A DNA stretch of 64,000 bases. Source: Bombiscardovia apis (lineage in GTDB: Bacteria > Actinomycetota > Actinomycetes > Actinomycetales > Bifidobacteriaceae). The notes beneath the pieces are model-generated. The model was not told where the DNA came from. It did not search any database and worked only from the letters and a program-made list of their open reading frames with translations. This document shows, one piece after another, positions 9,513-18,205 of the stretch. The position numbers and the translations under genes were made by a program. The stretch lies in NCBI RefSeq assembly GCF_033095945.1, contig NZ_AP026800.1, positions 1,488,001-1,552,000 of the forward strand. Reading direction: 5' to 3'. The stretch's first letter is position 1, and each line of letters begins with the position of its first letter.

Positions 9513-10088
9513 TTACTTATCTTGCACAGCCGCATTGTCAGCATGCCGAGTCCGCACCCATGAGACCAGTCCCCACATGAGACCAGCCAGCACTAAAGCT
9601 CCTCCCAAGAAGGCGAAAACCACAGTCGCAATTACTCCCCCATTGACGCTCACACCCACCCAGTCGTACCAAGAGAAGAAGATACCACCGGAGAGGCAGG
9701 CTAGGCCAACGAGCGCCAGCAAGAGCCCGAACACGATGGTTGCAGCACTGGGTCCGGTTGGCCGCTCCTCAACAACTTGGGGCTGACTGCGCGCATACAC
9801 ATAGGGCGGCGTCGACACGTAAGTTGGCGGTACATTCCCCGAAGATGCCCGCCAAGAGCTCTCGTGCGCCGGAGCTTCCTGCTCACTCTGACGCTCAGCC
9901 CCTACCTGCTCCGCAGCTTCCGCGCTTTCCTCATCACCTTGTCTACTGGCTCTCTCACCAGCGTCGCCCTCCGATTGGGTCATCGGCTGCGTTTCATCTG
10001 CCATATTTTCGCGGATTTTATCCATCACTTCTGTGGGCTCCGAATCTCGGCTCGTATCTAACTCTTGCTTGCGCTCGTTCTCAGTCAT
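9513..10088 (-). CDS. Hypothetical membrane protein coupled to the PspC gene
   Basis: 191 residues from ATG 10088. The first ~115 residues are Glu/Ser/Gln-rich and probably disordered. Two membrane segments follow (IVFGLLLALVGLACLSGG and VIATVVFAFLGGALVLAG). The ATG overlaps the stop of the upstream PspC gene by 8 bp (ATGACTGA), so translational coupling is likely; the frame also runs further upstream inside that gene, but those starts are less plausible. The family is not recognised. The context suggests a partner in the PspC envelope-stress module. Confidence 0.65.
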   Translation of the reverse strand: MTENERKQELDTSRDSEPTEVMDKIRENMADETQPMTQSEGDAGERASRQGDEESAEAAEQVGAERQSEQEAPAHESSWRASSGNVPPTYVSTPPYVYARSQPQVVEERPTGPSAATIVFGLLLALVGLACLSGGIFFSWYDWVGVSVNGGVIATVVFAFLGGALVLAGLMWGLVSWVRTRHADNAAVQDK

Positions 10089-11958
10089 CGTAACCATTCC
10101 CGTCTTCATCGTCGTAGTCGTGCCGCTCATTATTGTGTCGAGAAAGAGGCTTATTCTGACCATCTTCTGGCAAAGTGGCCGAACCGTTTCGGTGCACAGT
10201 CAGTCGCGCATTATTGCCGCATGTATACTTCACCGTTAGCTCAGGAGAGTGGAGCCTATGGTCGGCCGATCCAACAGAGACGAGACTTGTGCCATTGTGG
10301 TATTCAACATCAAAACCCCAGCGATCTAAACGCCCCTTCCAAGTGCCTGAGTTTGACCAACTCTCCTCCACGTAAGGCAGACTTCCTACCGCATACTGCT
10401 TAAATACTTCGTAGGAACAGCCCTTGGGCAGCTGCAAGTCGACGTCAGCTCCAGACGATGCAATTCGCATTTGTCCAGTAGGACATCCTGAGTCCTGCTG
10501 ACTAGCATCGTCGAGCCAGACCTTATGAAGACCGTTGTCGGCTTGATAGTTAGACAAATCAATACTCACCTTCGCAGGAGCAGAGGTCGAACCAGAGAAG
10601 TAGATACCACTTTGATAGCGCTGGATTTGCTCGGGCCGAGAATCAAGATTCAGCTTCTCATTCTTGCCAAGGGTAACCACTTCGTAGCTCTTAATCTCTT
10701 GCCGCAATTCGTTGCGATTCCATCCGCTTGCGACAGATCCCAGCACCACAACGGCCATCACCATGAGTGTGATTATAGCCACTGGAATCAATCCACCCGC
10801 ACGGCGACCCATCGTGCCCAAAATCATGATGAGAATACCCAAGACTAGGGTGAGCGCACCTATCCAAATCATGCCCACCTGCACGGTATACGAGGCCGAC
10901 AGATCAGAGTTAAAGCCCAAGTTACCCACGATTACAGCCGAAAGCACTACAAGCCCTAAGCTCAACAAAACAAAAGCGGGGCCAGCGGGCTTACGGCGGA
11001 GTTTGCGTACCCGCAGGGCCGGAGCCGCCATAGCTGGCTGCACAGGCTCAGCGTAAGGCGAGCGAGGGGCAGCCGAAGCGTAAGGCGCTGACTGGGCGTA
11101 GTTGCGTGATTCACCAGCAGCTGCGGGCTGAGTATACGTCGAATCCTGCTCAGACGCGCTCACAGGAGGCTGCTCCCATGTATCAGTAGGGCAATGCGAC
11201 TCTTGCCTTGACTCTTTACCGCCATTGTGCGCACCGGTTTCTGGGCTTGCTGCCCAAGCTGCGCCTGCACTTGGAGGCACCGGGCCAGCTCCTTGCCGCC
11301 CGGAACCATCAAAAGGGTATTGACCGCCTGCTGAACCGTTGGGACCAGTGGGGCCGTAGCCCCAGCCGTAGCGCTTTGCCTGACTACCGCCCCAAGCTAG
11401 GAATGCCCAAAGTGCCAAGATTGCGATTAGCGAGGAGGAGAAAAGACTCAACGCGCCCGAGCCCACCGAGAAGAGGAGGAGGATAATAATGCCCACAATC
11501 GCGCCGTGCCACTGCCCTGCTAGGAGGTCTTCAGCAATGATGATATTGCGCCTATCAGGCAGGAGGAACCAGGCAAAAGCGTAGAAGACACCGCCGGCAC
11601 CGAAGCACAGGGCACATACCAGCATAATCACGCGCACCAAGGCAGGCGACCAGCCCAAGCGCTCAGCGATACCACCGCACACGCCGCCTATCCAGCGGTC
11701 GTCGGAGCGGCGCAAATAAGTACTGCGCACCCACCTAAAGAAGCGGCTGGTAGTTTCCTCGCCCACGGGTCGGAAGGGCTGCTGCGGTCCAGGACCATAG
11801 CCCGGGCCTGAGCCATTGCCGTATCCGCCAGCGTTGCCAGCACTCGGGCCTGCACTCGGGCCGTATTGTGGATTATATCCATTATTTACGTTCGGACCTT
11901 GCTGCTGTCCGCCGTCTGGGCTCCCATAAGGGTTGCCATAATTATTGCTATTGCTCAT
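10081..11958 (-). CDS. PspC domain multi-pass membrane protein
   Basis: 625 residues. A Gly/Asn/Pro/Tyr-rich N-terminus (~65 residues) leads into a PspC domain, seen as RWIGGVCGGIAERLG followed by a hydrophobic helix and WFLLPDR. Further membrane segments follow near residues 140-190 and 350-440. The C-terminal ~190 residues form a beta-rich domain outside the helices, like the LiaF/DUF4097-type tails of such proteins. Start ATG 11958 lies just after AATAGGT; an in-frame Met nine codons upstream is less likely. It is divergent from the PspC histidine kinase (114-bp gap), the usual arrangement of this envelope-stress system. Confidence 0.85.
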   Translation of the reverse strand: MSNSNNYGNPYGSPDGGQQQGPNVNNGYNPQYGPSAGPSAGNAGGYGNGSGPGYGPGPQQPFRPVGEETTSRFFRWVRSTYLRRSDDRWIGGVCGGIAERLGWSPALVRVIMLVCALCFGAGGVFYAFAWFLLPDRRNIIIAEDLLAGQWHGAIVGIIILLLFSVGSGALSLFSSSLIAILALWAFLAWGGSQAKRYGWGYGPTGPNGSAGGQYPFDGSGRQGAGPVPPSAGAAWAASPETGAHNGGKESRQESHCPTDTWEQPPVSASEQDSTYTQPAAAGESRNYAQSAPYASAAPRSPYAEPVQPAMAAPALRVRKLRRKPAGPAFVLLSLGLVVLSAVIVGNLGFNSDLSASYTVQVGMIWIGALTLVLGILIMILGTMGRRAGGLIPVAIITLMVMAVVVLGSVASGWNRNELRQEIKSYEVVTLGKNEKLNLDSRPEQIQRYQSGIYFSGSTSAPAKVSIDLSNYQADNGLHKVWLDDASQQDSGCPTGQMRIASSGADVDLQLPKGCSYEVFKQYAVGSLPYVEESWSNSGTWKGRLDRWGFDVEYHNGTSLVSVGSADHRLHSPELTVKYTCGNNARLTVHRNGSATLPEDGQNKPLSRHNNERHDYDDEDGNGYDD

Positions 11959-12071
11959 ATACCTATTACAGCAGGCCGCGATCACAATTCGTATCCGGGA
12001 ACACCCTGATTTACCCCTGATTTTCTTCCTCTGGGCTAGCTCAGGGGCAGGCTTCGGGCAATAATAGCAGT

Positions 12072-13523
12072 ATGCTTAATCGTCACTCCCGTAACCAAAA
12101 TCGCTCTAGCTGGCCCCGGCAGCAGCCCTCGCCCGCCATGAGCGCCTATGCGATCCCGCAAGCGCAGATGGGAGCCGACACTTATCCAGACCCCCATCTT
12201 CCACCGCTCCTTCCCGCTCGCCTGCCCTTAATGCGGCCCAAGCAGGGGCGAATACTGTGCGGCGTATGCAAGGGCATCAGCCTCCATTTAGGAATTAAGG
12301 TCTCATGGGTTCGGCTGTTTATGCTGGCCCTCATTTTTGCTTTTGGCGCAGGCATCGTAGCCTATATTTTCCTATGGATATACGTGCCCGCGGGAGACCC
12401 GATAGCAGCGGCCCAGCAGCTCTACTACGACCCGCAGGCCCAACCCTTAGCCCGACCAAACGCAGGAATTGCAGGGCCAGCAAATCAGAGCGAAGAGCCC
12501 ACCAGTAGCGACAGCGGCCTCAGCGAAGTCCTCCACAATGCACCCAAACCAGCTCTCTTAGCTGGGGTTGGCGCACTACTTCTAGCTCTAGCCCTCTCAT
12601 TCAGCCTTACCGGCATGCCTCGGCGCCTTGTCTTCCCAACAATCTTGCTCGCTTCAAGTCTGGCCATAGCTTGGTTCCACTTTGGCGGTGATCAGCGGCG
12701 AGTATGGACACTCGCAGCCAGCGGCGCACTGATTTTAGCTGCCCTCGCTTCGTACGTGTTCCCCACCTTCCCAGCCGACGAAGCCTGGCAAATGATGCTG
12801 CTAGCGCTGATCGTTATCGCAGCCGTTGCAGTCATTTTGACCCCTTGGGCCAGCAGCATACTCGCCCGTCTCAGCACGGAGCGAGCGCAAAAAGAGCGCG
12901 AAGAAGAGCGCGCCGACATGGCTGCCCACCTCCACGACGGTGTCTTGCAAACCTTGGCCCTTATCCAACTCCATGCCGACGATCCGCAGGCCGTGTTTAC
13001 GCTGGCTCGCGGCCAAGAACGCGACTTACGTAACTGGCTCTACCAGGAGCGCACGCCCTCCGACCGCTCAGTCAGCTCCGGCCTCCAGAGCATCGCCGCC
13101 CAGATCGAAGACGCGCATGGCAAGCCTATAGACGTAGTCACCGTGGGAGACGCCCACCCCTCGGCCCAAACAGATGCCCTCCTCGATGCCACTCAACAGG
13201 CACTTATCAACGCAGTCACCCACGGAGCCGAACCTATCTCGGTCTACTGCGAGGCCGGAAAAGGCAAGGTTGAAGTGTTCGTACGAGACCATGGCGCAGG
13301 CTTCGACACCAAGGCAGTGCCACCAGACCGACTAGGCATCCGCGAATCTATTATTGGCAGACTGGAGCGGCGAGGCGGTACAGTAGAGATTGTTTCCCGG
13401 CCCAACTGGGGCACCGAGGTTCGTATGCACATGCCCATCTCTGCCGCCAGCGACCAGGCCCAGCAAGACAGCAGAGGCCAGCAGACACAAGCCAAATCCG
13501 CCCAAAGAGCAGGAGCGCAATAA
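12072..13523 (+). CDS. PspC-domain sensor histidine kinase
   Basis: 483 residues. An N-terminal PspC domain (GRILCGVCKGISLHLG, then a membrane helix and WIYVPAGDP) is followed by four further membrane segments. The dimerisation helix of HisKA_3 type carries the phospho-acceptor His in MAAHLHDGVLQTLALIQLHA (~295-310). The HATPase domain has the N-box (ALINAVTHG) and G-box (DHGAGFD, then RLGIRESI). These NarL-class kinases signal to LuxR-type regulators; the next gene, 2 bp away, is one. The stimulus is probably membrane or cell-wall stress, by analogy. Confidence 0.9.
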   Translation: MLNRHSRNQNRSSWPRQQPSPAMSAYAIPQAQMGADTYPDPHLPPLLPARLPLMRPKQGRILCGVCKGISLHLGIKVSWVRLFMLALIFAFGAGIVAYIFLWIYVPAGDPIAAAQQLYYDPQAQPLARPNAGIAGPANQSEEPTSSDSGLSEVLHNAPKPALLAGVGALLLALALSFSLTGMPRRLVFPTILLASSLAIAWFHFGGDQRRVWTLAASGALILAALASYVFPTFPADEAWQMMLLALIVIAAVAVILTPWASSILARLSTERAQKEREEERADMAAHLHDGVLQTLALIQLHADDPQAVFTLARGQERDLRNWLYQERTPSDRSVSSGLQSIAAQIEDAHGKPIDVVTVGDAHPSAQTDALLDATQQALINAVTHGAEPISVYCEAGKGKVEVFVRDHGAGFDTKAVPPDRLGIRESIIGRLERRGGTVEIVSRPNWGTEVRMHMPISAASDQAQQDSRGQQTQAKSAQRAGAQ

Positions 13524-13525
13524 CG

Positions 13526-14290
13526 ATGGAGCAAGCAAACACGGCAGATATGGCAAATATGGCAGATACATCGAATACAGCAAACCCAGCAGCCGAGGCA
13601 GTCTTGAAGTCGCAAGAAACTAGCGAGGGTCAGACCCCTATACGCATTGGCGTTGTGGACGACCATGAAATGTTTCGCGCAGGCGTTATCGCCACCCTCC
13701 AGCCCCACTTCCAAGTCGTGGGTCAGGCAGCGGACGTAGAAGGCTCTATCCAGATGGTGAGCGAAACACAGCCAGACGTTGTACTCTTAGACGTACACGT
13801 GCCCGGCGGTCAGGGCGGTGGCGGTGCCGAAATCTTAGCCCGCTCCCAACCCCTAGCCCCGCACTCAGTCTTCTTAGCACTTTCCGTCTCGGACTCTCCG
13901 CAAGATGTGGGCTCGGTCATACGCGCGGGCGCTCGCGGTTATGTAACGAAAACTATCTCGTCTAGCGATTTGGTCTCTTCTATCCGCCAAGTCCACGAAG
14001 GCTACGCGGTCTTCTCCCCCAAGCTGGCCGGTTTCGTGCTCTCTGCCTTCCAAGACGGCAGCTCCGCAGATGCCACAGCCCTTCACGACGACGAGTTGGA
14101 CCGCTTATCGGCCCGCGAGCAGGAAGTCATGCGTCTCATCGCCCGCGGCTACACCTACCGCGAAGTCGCAGCCGAGCTCTTTATTTCCATCAAAACGGTA
14201 GAAACCCACGTCTCGTCAGTACTGCGCAAGCTCCAGCTTTCCAACCGCTCGGAGCTCACCCGATGGGCCGCAGACCGTCGAATCGTATAG
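13526..14290 (+). CDS. LuxR/NarL-family response regulator
   Basis: 254 residues. After a ~40-residue Ala/Asn/Met-rich start containing a repeated ADMANMAD stretch, a receiver domain begins (IRIGVVDDHEMFRAG). Its phospho-acceptor Asp is in VVLLDVHVPGG and its Lys is in YVTKTIS. The C-terminal DNA-binding domain is a typical HTH_LuxR (LSAREQEVMRLIARGYTYRE, then ISIKTVETHVSSVLRKL). It is the cognate regulator of the kinase 2 bp upstream. Its stop directly abuts the stop of the minus-strand HAD gene, with no intergenic base between them. Confidence 0.93.
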   Translation: MEQANTADMANMADTSNTANPAAEAVLKSQETSEGQTPIRIGVVDDHEMFRAGVIATLQPHFQVVGQAADVEGSIQMVSETQPDVVLLDVHVPGGQGGGGAEILARSQPLAPHSVFLALSVSDSPQDVGSVIRAGARGYVTKTISSSDLVSSIRQVHEGYAVFSPKLAGFVLSAFQDGSSADATALHDDELDRLSAREQEVMRLIARGYTYREVAAELFISIKTVETHVSSVLRKLQLSNRSELTRWAADRRIV

Positions 14291-14923
14291 TTAGAGCTTC
14301 AAACCAAGCTCGCGCAAATCAGAGCGCAAGAGGTCAGTATCTGTGTAGGCCACGCCGATAATGCCCTCCCGGTTCGCAGCCTCCACGTTGGGCAGTTCGT
14401 TGTCTACGAAAGCCGTGGTGGCAGGATCGAGATTGAAGCGGTGCAGGGCCAGCTGGTAAATGAGTGGGTCTGGCTTGTAGAGGTATTCTTCCGCCGAAAT
14501 GAGAATGTCTTGCAGCAGTCGCACCGGCGCAAACTTGTCTTTGATAGCCTCCACGTAAGGCAGCGTGAAATTCGTGAGCCCCCATACGCCGATGCCCTGC
14601 TCCGACAGCTCTGTAAGCACATCGCCCATGCCCGGCATCATTGATTTGAGCGCAAGCCGGTAGTTGTCGAAGTAGGTGCGCAGCATCTCGCTTTGCTCAC
14701 TATCGTGAGTGCTAGCATAGTCTTCGATAATTTTTTCTTGACCCCAACCCGCATTTGAGAGCAGGTTACAACGCCAGAATCCCCAAGGCTCTTCAAAGTT
14801 CAGGAAGCGGTCTATCGCATCCTGACTGTAGTTTTCGGCCAGGCAAGGGCGTGGGTCCCAATCCACTAATACCCCACCGAAATCGAACATGACATCATGC
14901 ACTTCGTTATGCTTATTTTCCAT
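14291..14923 (-). CDS. HAD-superfamily hydrolase (YihX-like), copy A
   Basis: 210 residues. HAD motif I is FDFGGVLVDW, with a Gly where a second Asp usually follows the nucleophile DxD; motif II is GLTNFT, the motif III Lys is in YKPDPLIY, and motif IV is FVDNELPN. This is the pattern of YihX/HAD-IA phosphatases that act on sugar phosphates. It is clearly paralogous to the gene at 15011-15649 (shared FDFGGVLVDW-PRP start, WGFWR, PGMG, WGLTN). Substrate unknown. Confidence 0.88.
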   Translation of the reverse strand: MENKHNEVHDVMFDFGGVLVDWDPRPCLAENYSQDAIDRFLNFEEPWGFWRCNLLSNAGWGQEKIIEDYASTHDSEQSEMLRTYFDNYRLALKSMMPGMGDVLTELSEQGIGVWGLTNFTLPYVEAIKDKFAPVRLLQDILISAEEYLYKPDPLIYQLALHRFNLDPATTAFVDNELPNVEAANREGIIGVAYTDTDLLRSDLRELGLKL

Positions 14924-15010
14924 AGGTCAAGCATACTAATAGGCCTTTACCGAGCTCAAGTCAACCTCAAGAAAGTCAAACGGGGTCTACTCTCACCGCA
15001 GCTCTCACCG

Positions 15011-15649
15011 CTAAACTATTAGCCCATATTGCGCAAGTTGCGTCCTGCACTGATCGGCACCAGTAAAGGCGATTGCCCGCATTCCTTGGTCTTGCGCAGC
15101 CTTCACATTGCTTGGATTATCGTCTACAAAAACAGTCGATCTTGCCTCAATCATAAAACGCCTCAGCATGACTTGGAAGAGCAGAGGATCGGGCTTGTGC
15201 AAACGTTCTTCAGCAGAAATGACAATGCCTTCTAGAGCACGTATAGGCTCGAAAGCATCGAGGATTGCGTCCACATATTTGCCTGTGGAATTTGTTAATC
15301 CCCACACGTGGATTCCCTGAGATTTGAGTGCCTCAATCAGCTCTCCCATCCCCGGTATCATGCCCTGAATGGCTTGCCGATAATGTGCAAAATATTGGCG
15401 ATAAACCCAAGCCACCGCTGGCCCATGAGTGTGCTCATAGTCGGCGAGAATTTTCTCATCACTCCAGCCCAGGTCAGACAAGTCGTTGTAGCGCCAGAAG
15501 CCCCACTCGTCGCTGCGGTCGAAAAACATGTCAACAACCCCATCGGGGTAGAGCCCATCCAGCGTCGGCCGAGGGTTCCAGTCCACTAGGACTCCCCCGA
15601 AATCAAATACGACGTTCTCTACTCCGCAAGGTATCTCTTGTGTGCTCAT
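15011..15649 (-). CDS. HAD-superfamily hydrolase (YihX-like), copy B
   Basis: 212 residues with the same HAD motifs as the neighbouring gene: FDFGGVLVDW (I), GLTNST (II), Lys in HKPDPLLF (III) and FVDDNPSN (IV), which here keeps the usual DD. It lies upstream of copy A in the direction of transcription, with an 87-bp gap, so a tandem duplication followed by divergence is likely. It probably acts on a phosphorylated sugar or similar small metabolite in the cytoplasm. Confidence 0.88.
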   Translation of the reverse strand: MSTQEIPCGVENVVFDFGGVLVDWNPRPTLDGLYPDGVVDMFFDRSDEWGFWRYNDLSDLGWSDEKILADYEHTHGPAVAWVYRQYFAHYRQAIQGMIPGMGELIEALKSQGIHVWGLTNSTGKYVDAILDAFEPIRALEGIVISAEERLHKPDPLLFQVMLRRFMIEARSTVFVDDNPSNVKAAQDQGMRAIAFTGADQCRTQLAQYGLIV

Positions 15650-16117
15650 ACTCCTAGTCTAAGCGCACATACTTATCTGTTCTTTAATTATTTGAATTAT
15701 AAGTCACTATGCACATACGTATTATCCATCTAAAGCCAAGCAATCAAGCAAGCAAACATTCAATTAAGGTAGTTGACATTGAAAGGAAATAACAGCAAAC
15801 CCACTCACTTTCTAGCATAAGATCTACAACCAAGCAGCTCTTCGACAGGCAGTCCGGCCAGCAGATTGTTTTGGCTGATTATCGCCAAGCGCTTCAGTCT
15901 CAACTTCGTAGGCATCGGCCAAACCAGTGACCAAATCAAGCAGCTCCACCAAACCATGATCGGTAAGTAGCAACTGCAGTCAGTCGTTTACAGCGGCGCT
16001 TATCAACGATGGGGCAGGCCATCCCCAGCTAGATAGTATTCCTCATCTTCGCTAGGGTGGCCTGCCCCATCGTTGTAGTCTGAGCTAGGCGCACATATAG
16101 GGCCAAGCTCCGTTGAT
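15650..16117. other. 468-bp intergenic stretch with possible gene remnant
   Basis: The first ~180 bp are AT-rich and contain no convincing ORF. Between about 15838 and 15975 the minus strand reads coding-like (DHGLVELLDLVTGLADAYEV) for ~45 codons without a credible start, so it may be a decayed gene end. The 16004-16075 inverted repeat follows. Confidence 0.35.
16004..16075. terminator. 18-bp perfect inverted repeat, terminator-like
   Basis: CAACGATGGGGCAGGCCA (16004-16021) pairs perfectly with TGGCCTGCCCCATCGTTG (16058-16075); the 36-base loop can itself pair weakly (CCCAGC with GCTAGGG). It lies 43 bp past the stop of the minus-strand gene ending at 16118. No T-run follows it, so a role as RNA stabiliser or mobile-element end is also possible. 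Confidence 0.55.
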
Positions 16118-16705
16118 TTAAGCACGCATCAACTGCAGGGCAATACCGGTTCCTTGACCTTCCATATACGCCAAGTGAATCATCAACTCAGCCAAGGGCT
16201 CCAAGTAACGCGAGCAGCTCAAGTCGCCAACAACCTGCGCGTCGAAGCCCAAGCCGTTCAACAAATCAGTCACACTCTTAGCTGCCGATTCCTCACCAGC
16301 GACGGGCACAAAGATAGACCCTGTGGGGAATGCGATTGGGTCTTGATTGGGGGCGAGGACAGCGTTCAGAGCCTTAACAACCTGCGCACCGGGCAGAGCA
16401 GCAGCAACCTGTTCGCCAGCCGAATCAGAGAACCCCACCGTTAAGTTCGCAAAATCAGCTGTTAGAGGGTTTGTTGCGTCGACTACGATTCGCCCACGAG
16501 TCTCATCTTTCCACTCTTGCGGCAGGTCTACTACAGCCGCAAGAGGAATAGCAATGAAGATAAAATCAGCGCTTGCAATGGCATTGCGACCGTCTTCAAG
16601 CTGACTGGAAGTATTGAGCGATACCACCTCATGATGCTGGGCAGCGGCAGCTTGCCTAATACCGCTTCCAACATTTCCCGTGCCAATTACCACGATCTTC
16701 GCCAT
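16118..16705 (-). CDS. NADPH-dependent F420 reductase-like NAD(P)-binding protein
   Basis: 195 residues. The N-terminal Rossmann motif (IVVIGTGNVGSGIRQAA) and the segments FIFIAIPLAAV, VVDATNPL and VVKALNAVLA match the F420-oxidoreductase/ProC-like dinucleotide-binding family. Bifidobacteria are not known to use F420, so it more likely handles NADP(H) in an unidentified reduction. It is divergent from a LysR-type regulator, with a 168-bp gap holding a candidate LysR box, so it is probably that regulator's target. Confidence 0.8.
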   Translation of the reverse strand: MAKIVVIGTGNVGSGIRQAAAAQHHEVVSLNTSSQLEDGRNAIASADFIFIAIPLAAVVDLPQEWKDETRGRIVVDATNPLTADFANLTVGFSDSAGEQVAAALPGAQVVKALNAVLAPNQDPIAFPTGSIFVPVAGEESAAKSVTDLLNGLGFDAQVVGDLSCSRYLEPLAELMIHLAYMEGQGTGIALQLMRA

Positions 16706-16809
16706 GACTATTCCTGTTCTCTAAGGGTCTGGATGCTTCTCATCCAGACGACAGGTTTTATCATCGCGCAGGCACCAATCCCCAACAAGAGTGACTTTGC
16801 GAAAGAACC

Positions 16810-16826
16810 TATCGTAAAATCCGATA
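16810..16826. promoter_or_regulatory. Candidate LysR-type binding box
   Basis: TATCG-N7-CGATA is a perfect dyad, containing the classical T-N11-A form (T 16812, A 16824). It lies 48 bp upstream of the LysR gene start and between the two divergent genes. Confidence 0.4.
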
Positions 16827-16873
16827 AGTGCGGTAGAGTTTTGGCAAACTGGTTGGGAGCTCAAGGGGTAAGC

Positions 16874-17761
16874 ATGATTGAAATCAAAACGTTGGAGATT
16901 TTTCTGGCTGCAGCTCAGGAGGAAAACTTTAGCCGAGCCGCCGAAAAGCTCTTTCTCCCTCAGTCAGTAGTAAGCGAACATATTAAACGTTTAGAACGCG
17001 AACTTGGAGTCCAGCTCTTTGACCGCTCTCACCGCAACGCACAGCTCACTGCCACTGGCCGAACAGCCACTACCCTAGCCTTAGCTGTTGTGAAAGACCT
17101 CGATGCTCTACGACTCGGCGTAAAAAACAGCCAGAACACAAGACAGACTACCGGCTTGCGCCTCGTAATAGGCAAAGGCATGGCTCAAAAGGTGGCTCAC
17201 ATTGCAAGTAGGCTACGAGCAGACAACATTTTCTTGCATATCACCGAAGCCGAGCCAGCGCAACGGGTGGCAATGATTGAGGAGGGCAGAGCCGACGCAG
17301 CTATCCTCCGAGGCCGCCGGGCAAGCCAAATGGACCATGCCGAGCATGTGTGGGACGACATTGTAGTCGCAGCAGTCAACGCAGCCCACCCCTCCTTCGG
17401 CAGCCCTACCATAGCGGTTCAATCACTACAAAACACCTCTTTAGCCTTGGTTCCCCGCAGGGGCAACCCCATGCTAGTTGACCTCATCAGCAAGCAAGTC
17501 TTTACGGACAGCTCAGCCATGCGGCGAGCCCTGCCCTTCACCAGCACGGAAATTACCTTCGCCCAAATGGCGGTGAGTGATGAACCCCTATGGGCACCCA
17601 TATATCTTGGCTACGAATCCGAACATACCTATGAGGGCATCTGGTCGGCCCCGATCGAACCGACCCTCAGACTGCCTGCTTATTTGCTACCATCCGCGCA
17701 AGCACGAGCCACAAATCAACAATCCATAGACGCCCTACTCAAAGCCTGCCAGCACATCTAA
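16874..17761 (+). CDS. LysR-family transcriptional regulator
   Basis: 295 residues from ATG 16874, preceded by AAGGGG at 5-6 bp; the much longer open frame to 16517 overlaps the divergent gene and is rejected. The N-terminal winged helix is canonical (LEIFLAAAQEENFSRAAEKL, then SVVSEHIKRLERELGVQLFDR). The C-terminal ~200 residues are the effector-binding domain. It probably controls the divergent reductase and itself; the inducer is unknown. Confidence 0.9.
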   Translation: MIEIKTLEIFLAAAQEENFSRAAEKLFLPQSVVSEHIKRLERELGVQLFDRSHRNAQLTATGRTATTLALAVVKDLDALRLGVKNSQNTRQTTGLRLVIGKGMAQKVAHIASRLRADNIFLHITEAEPAQRVAMIEEGRADAAILRGRRASQMDHAEHVWDDIVVAAVNAAHPSFGSPTIAVQSLQNTSLALVPRRGNPMLVDLISKQVFTDSSAMRRALPFTSTEITFAQMAVSDEPLWAPIYLGYESEHTYEGIWSAPIEPTLRLPAYLLPSAQARATNQQSIDALLKACQHI

Positions 17762-18123
17762 TTTCTGCAAATACTAGGCAGTTGACAGGCTCGAAGCACA
17801 TTCACATAGTCAGCCGCTCGTCGACTAGGCGGGAGTGCTCTACTCCCAGTTGGTGGAGGAGTTCGCTCGGTTTGGACAACGACGACAGCCTGCCCCACGA
17901 CGAAGAAGAGCGCGTGCATGAGTTCGGTCTGCGTAAGCAACTTCCGGTAGTCCTCCAGCCAGCGGGTGTAGGCAAACAAACCGCAGTCGTAGACCAGCAG
18001 ATTACGGGTCGAATCCACCAGGGAGCTGTCCAGGAGGGCGATGAGCGGGGCGGGCAGGACGAGCAGTATGCCAGCCAAGTCAAATAGAGAGACAGAGGAT
18101 GCCGTTTGAACACCCGCAGCCAC
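17758..18123 (-). pseudogene. Fragment of a membrane protein (ferric-reductase-like?)
   Basis: A 121-codon frame whose first two thirds contain hydrophobic helices (SLFDLAGILLVLPAPLIALL and MHALFFVVGQAVVVV) around GLFAYTRWLEDYRKLLTQ. The spacing recalls the transmembrane part of ferric-reductase/flavocytochrome proteins, but the rest of such a protein is absent and the C-terminal third looks non-coding. It lies downstream of the flavodoxin gene on the same strand, so it may be what is left of its redox partner. Both the family call and the pseudogene status are tentative. Confidence 0.35.
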
Positions 18124-18205
18124 CCTTCATAGCCGCTGTGGCCAGATTACATTGTTGTCCACATCTCATAGGCTTTTACCCTGCGCATTGAGCGTGAACT
18201 GAGGG

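Noticed and set aside
16517..16873. Extra ~119 codons in front of the LysR gene
   Set aside because: They overlap the divergent reductase gene and precede a standard LysR start with its own AAGGGG site.
17782..18087. Plus-strand 101-codon frame in the 18-kb region
   Set aside because: It is highly charged without a ribosome binding site and antisense to a frame with membrane-protein composition.
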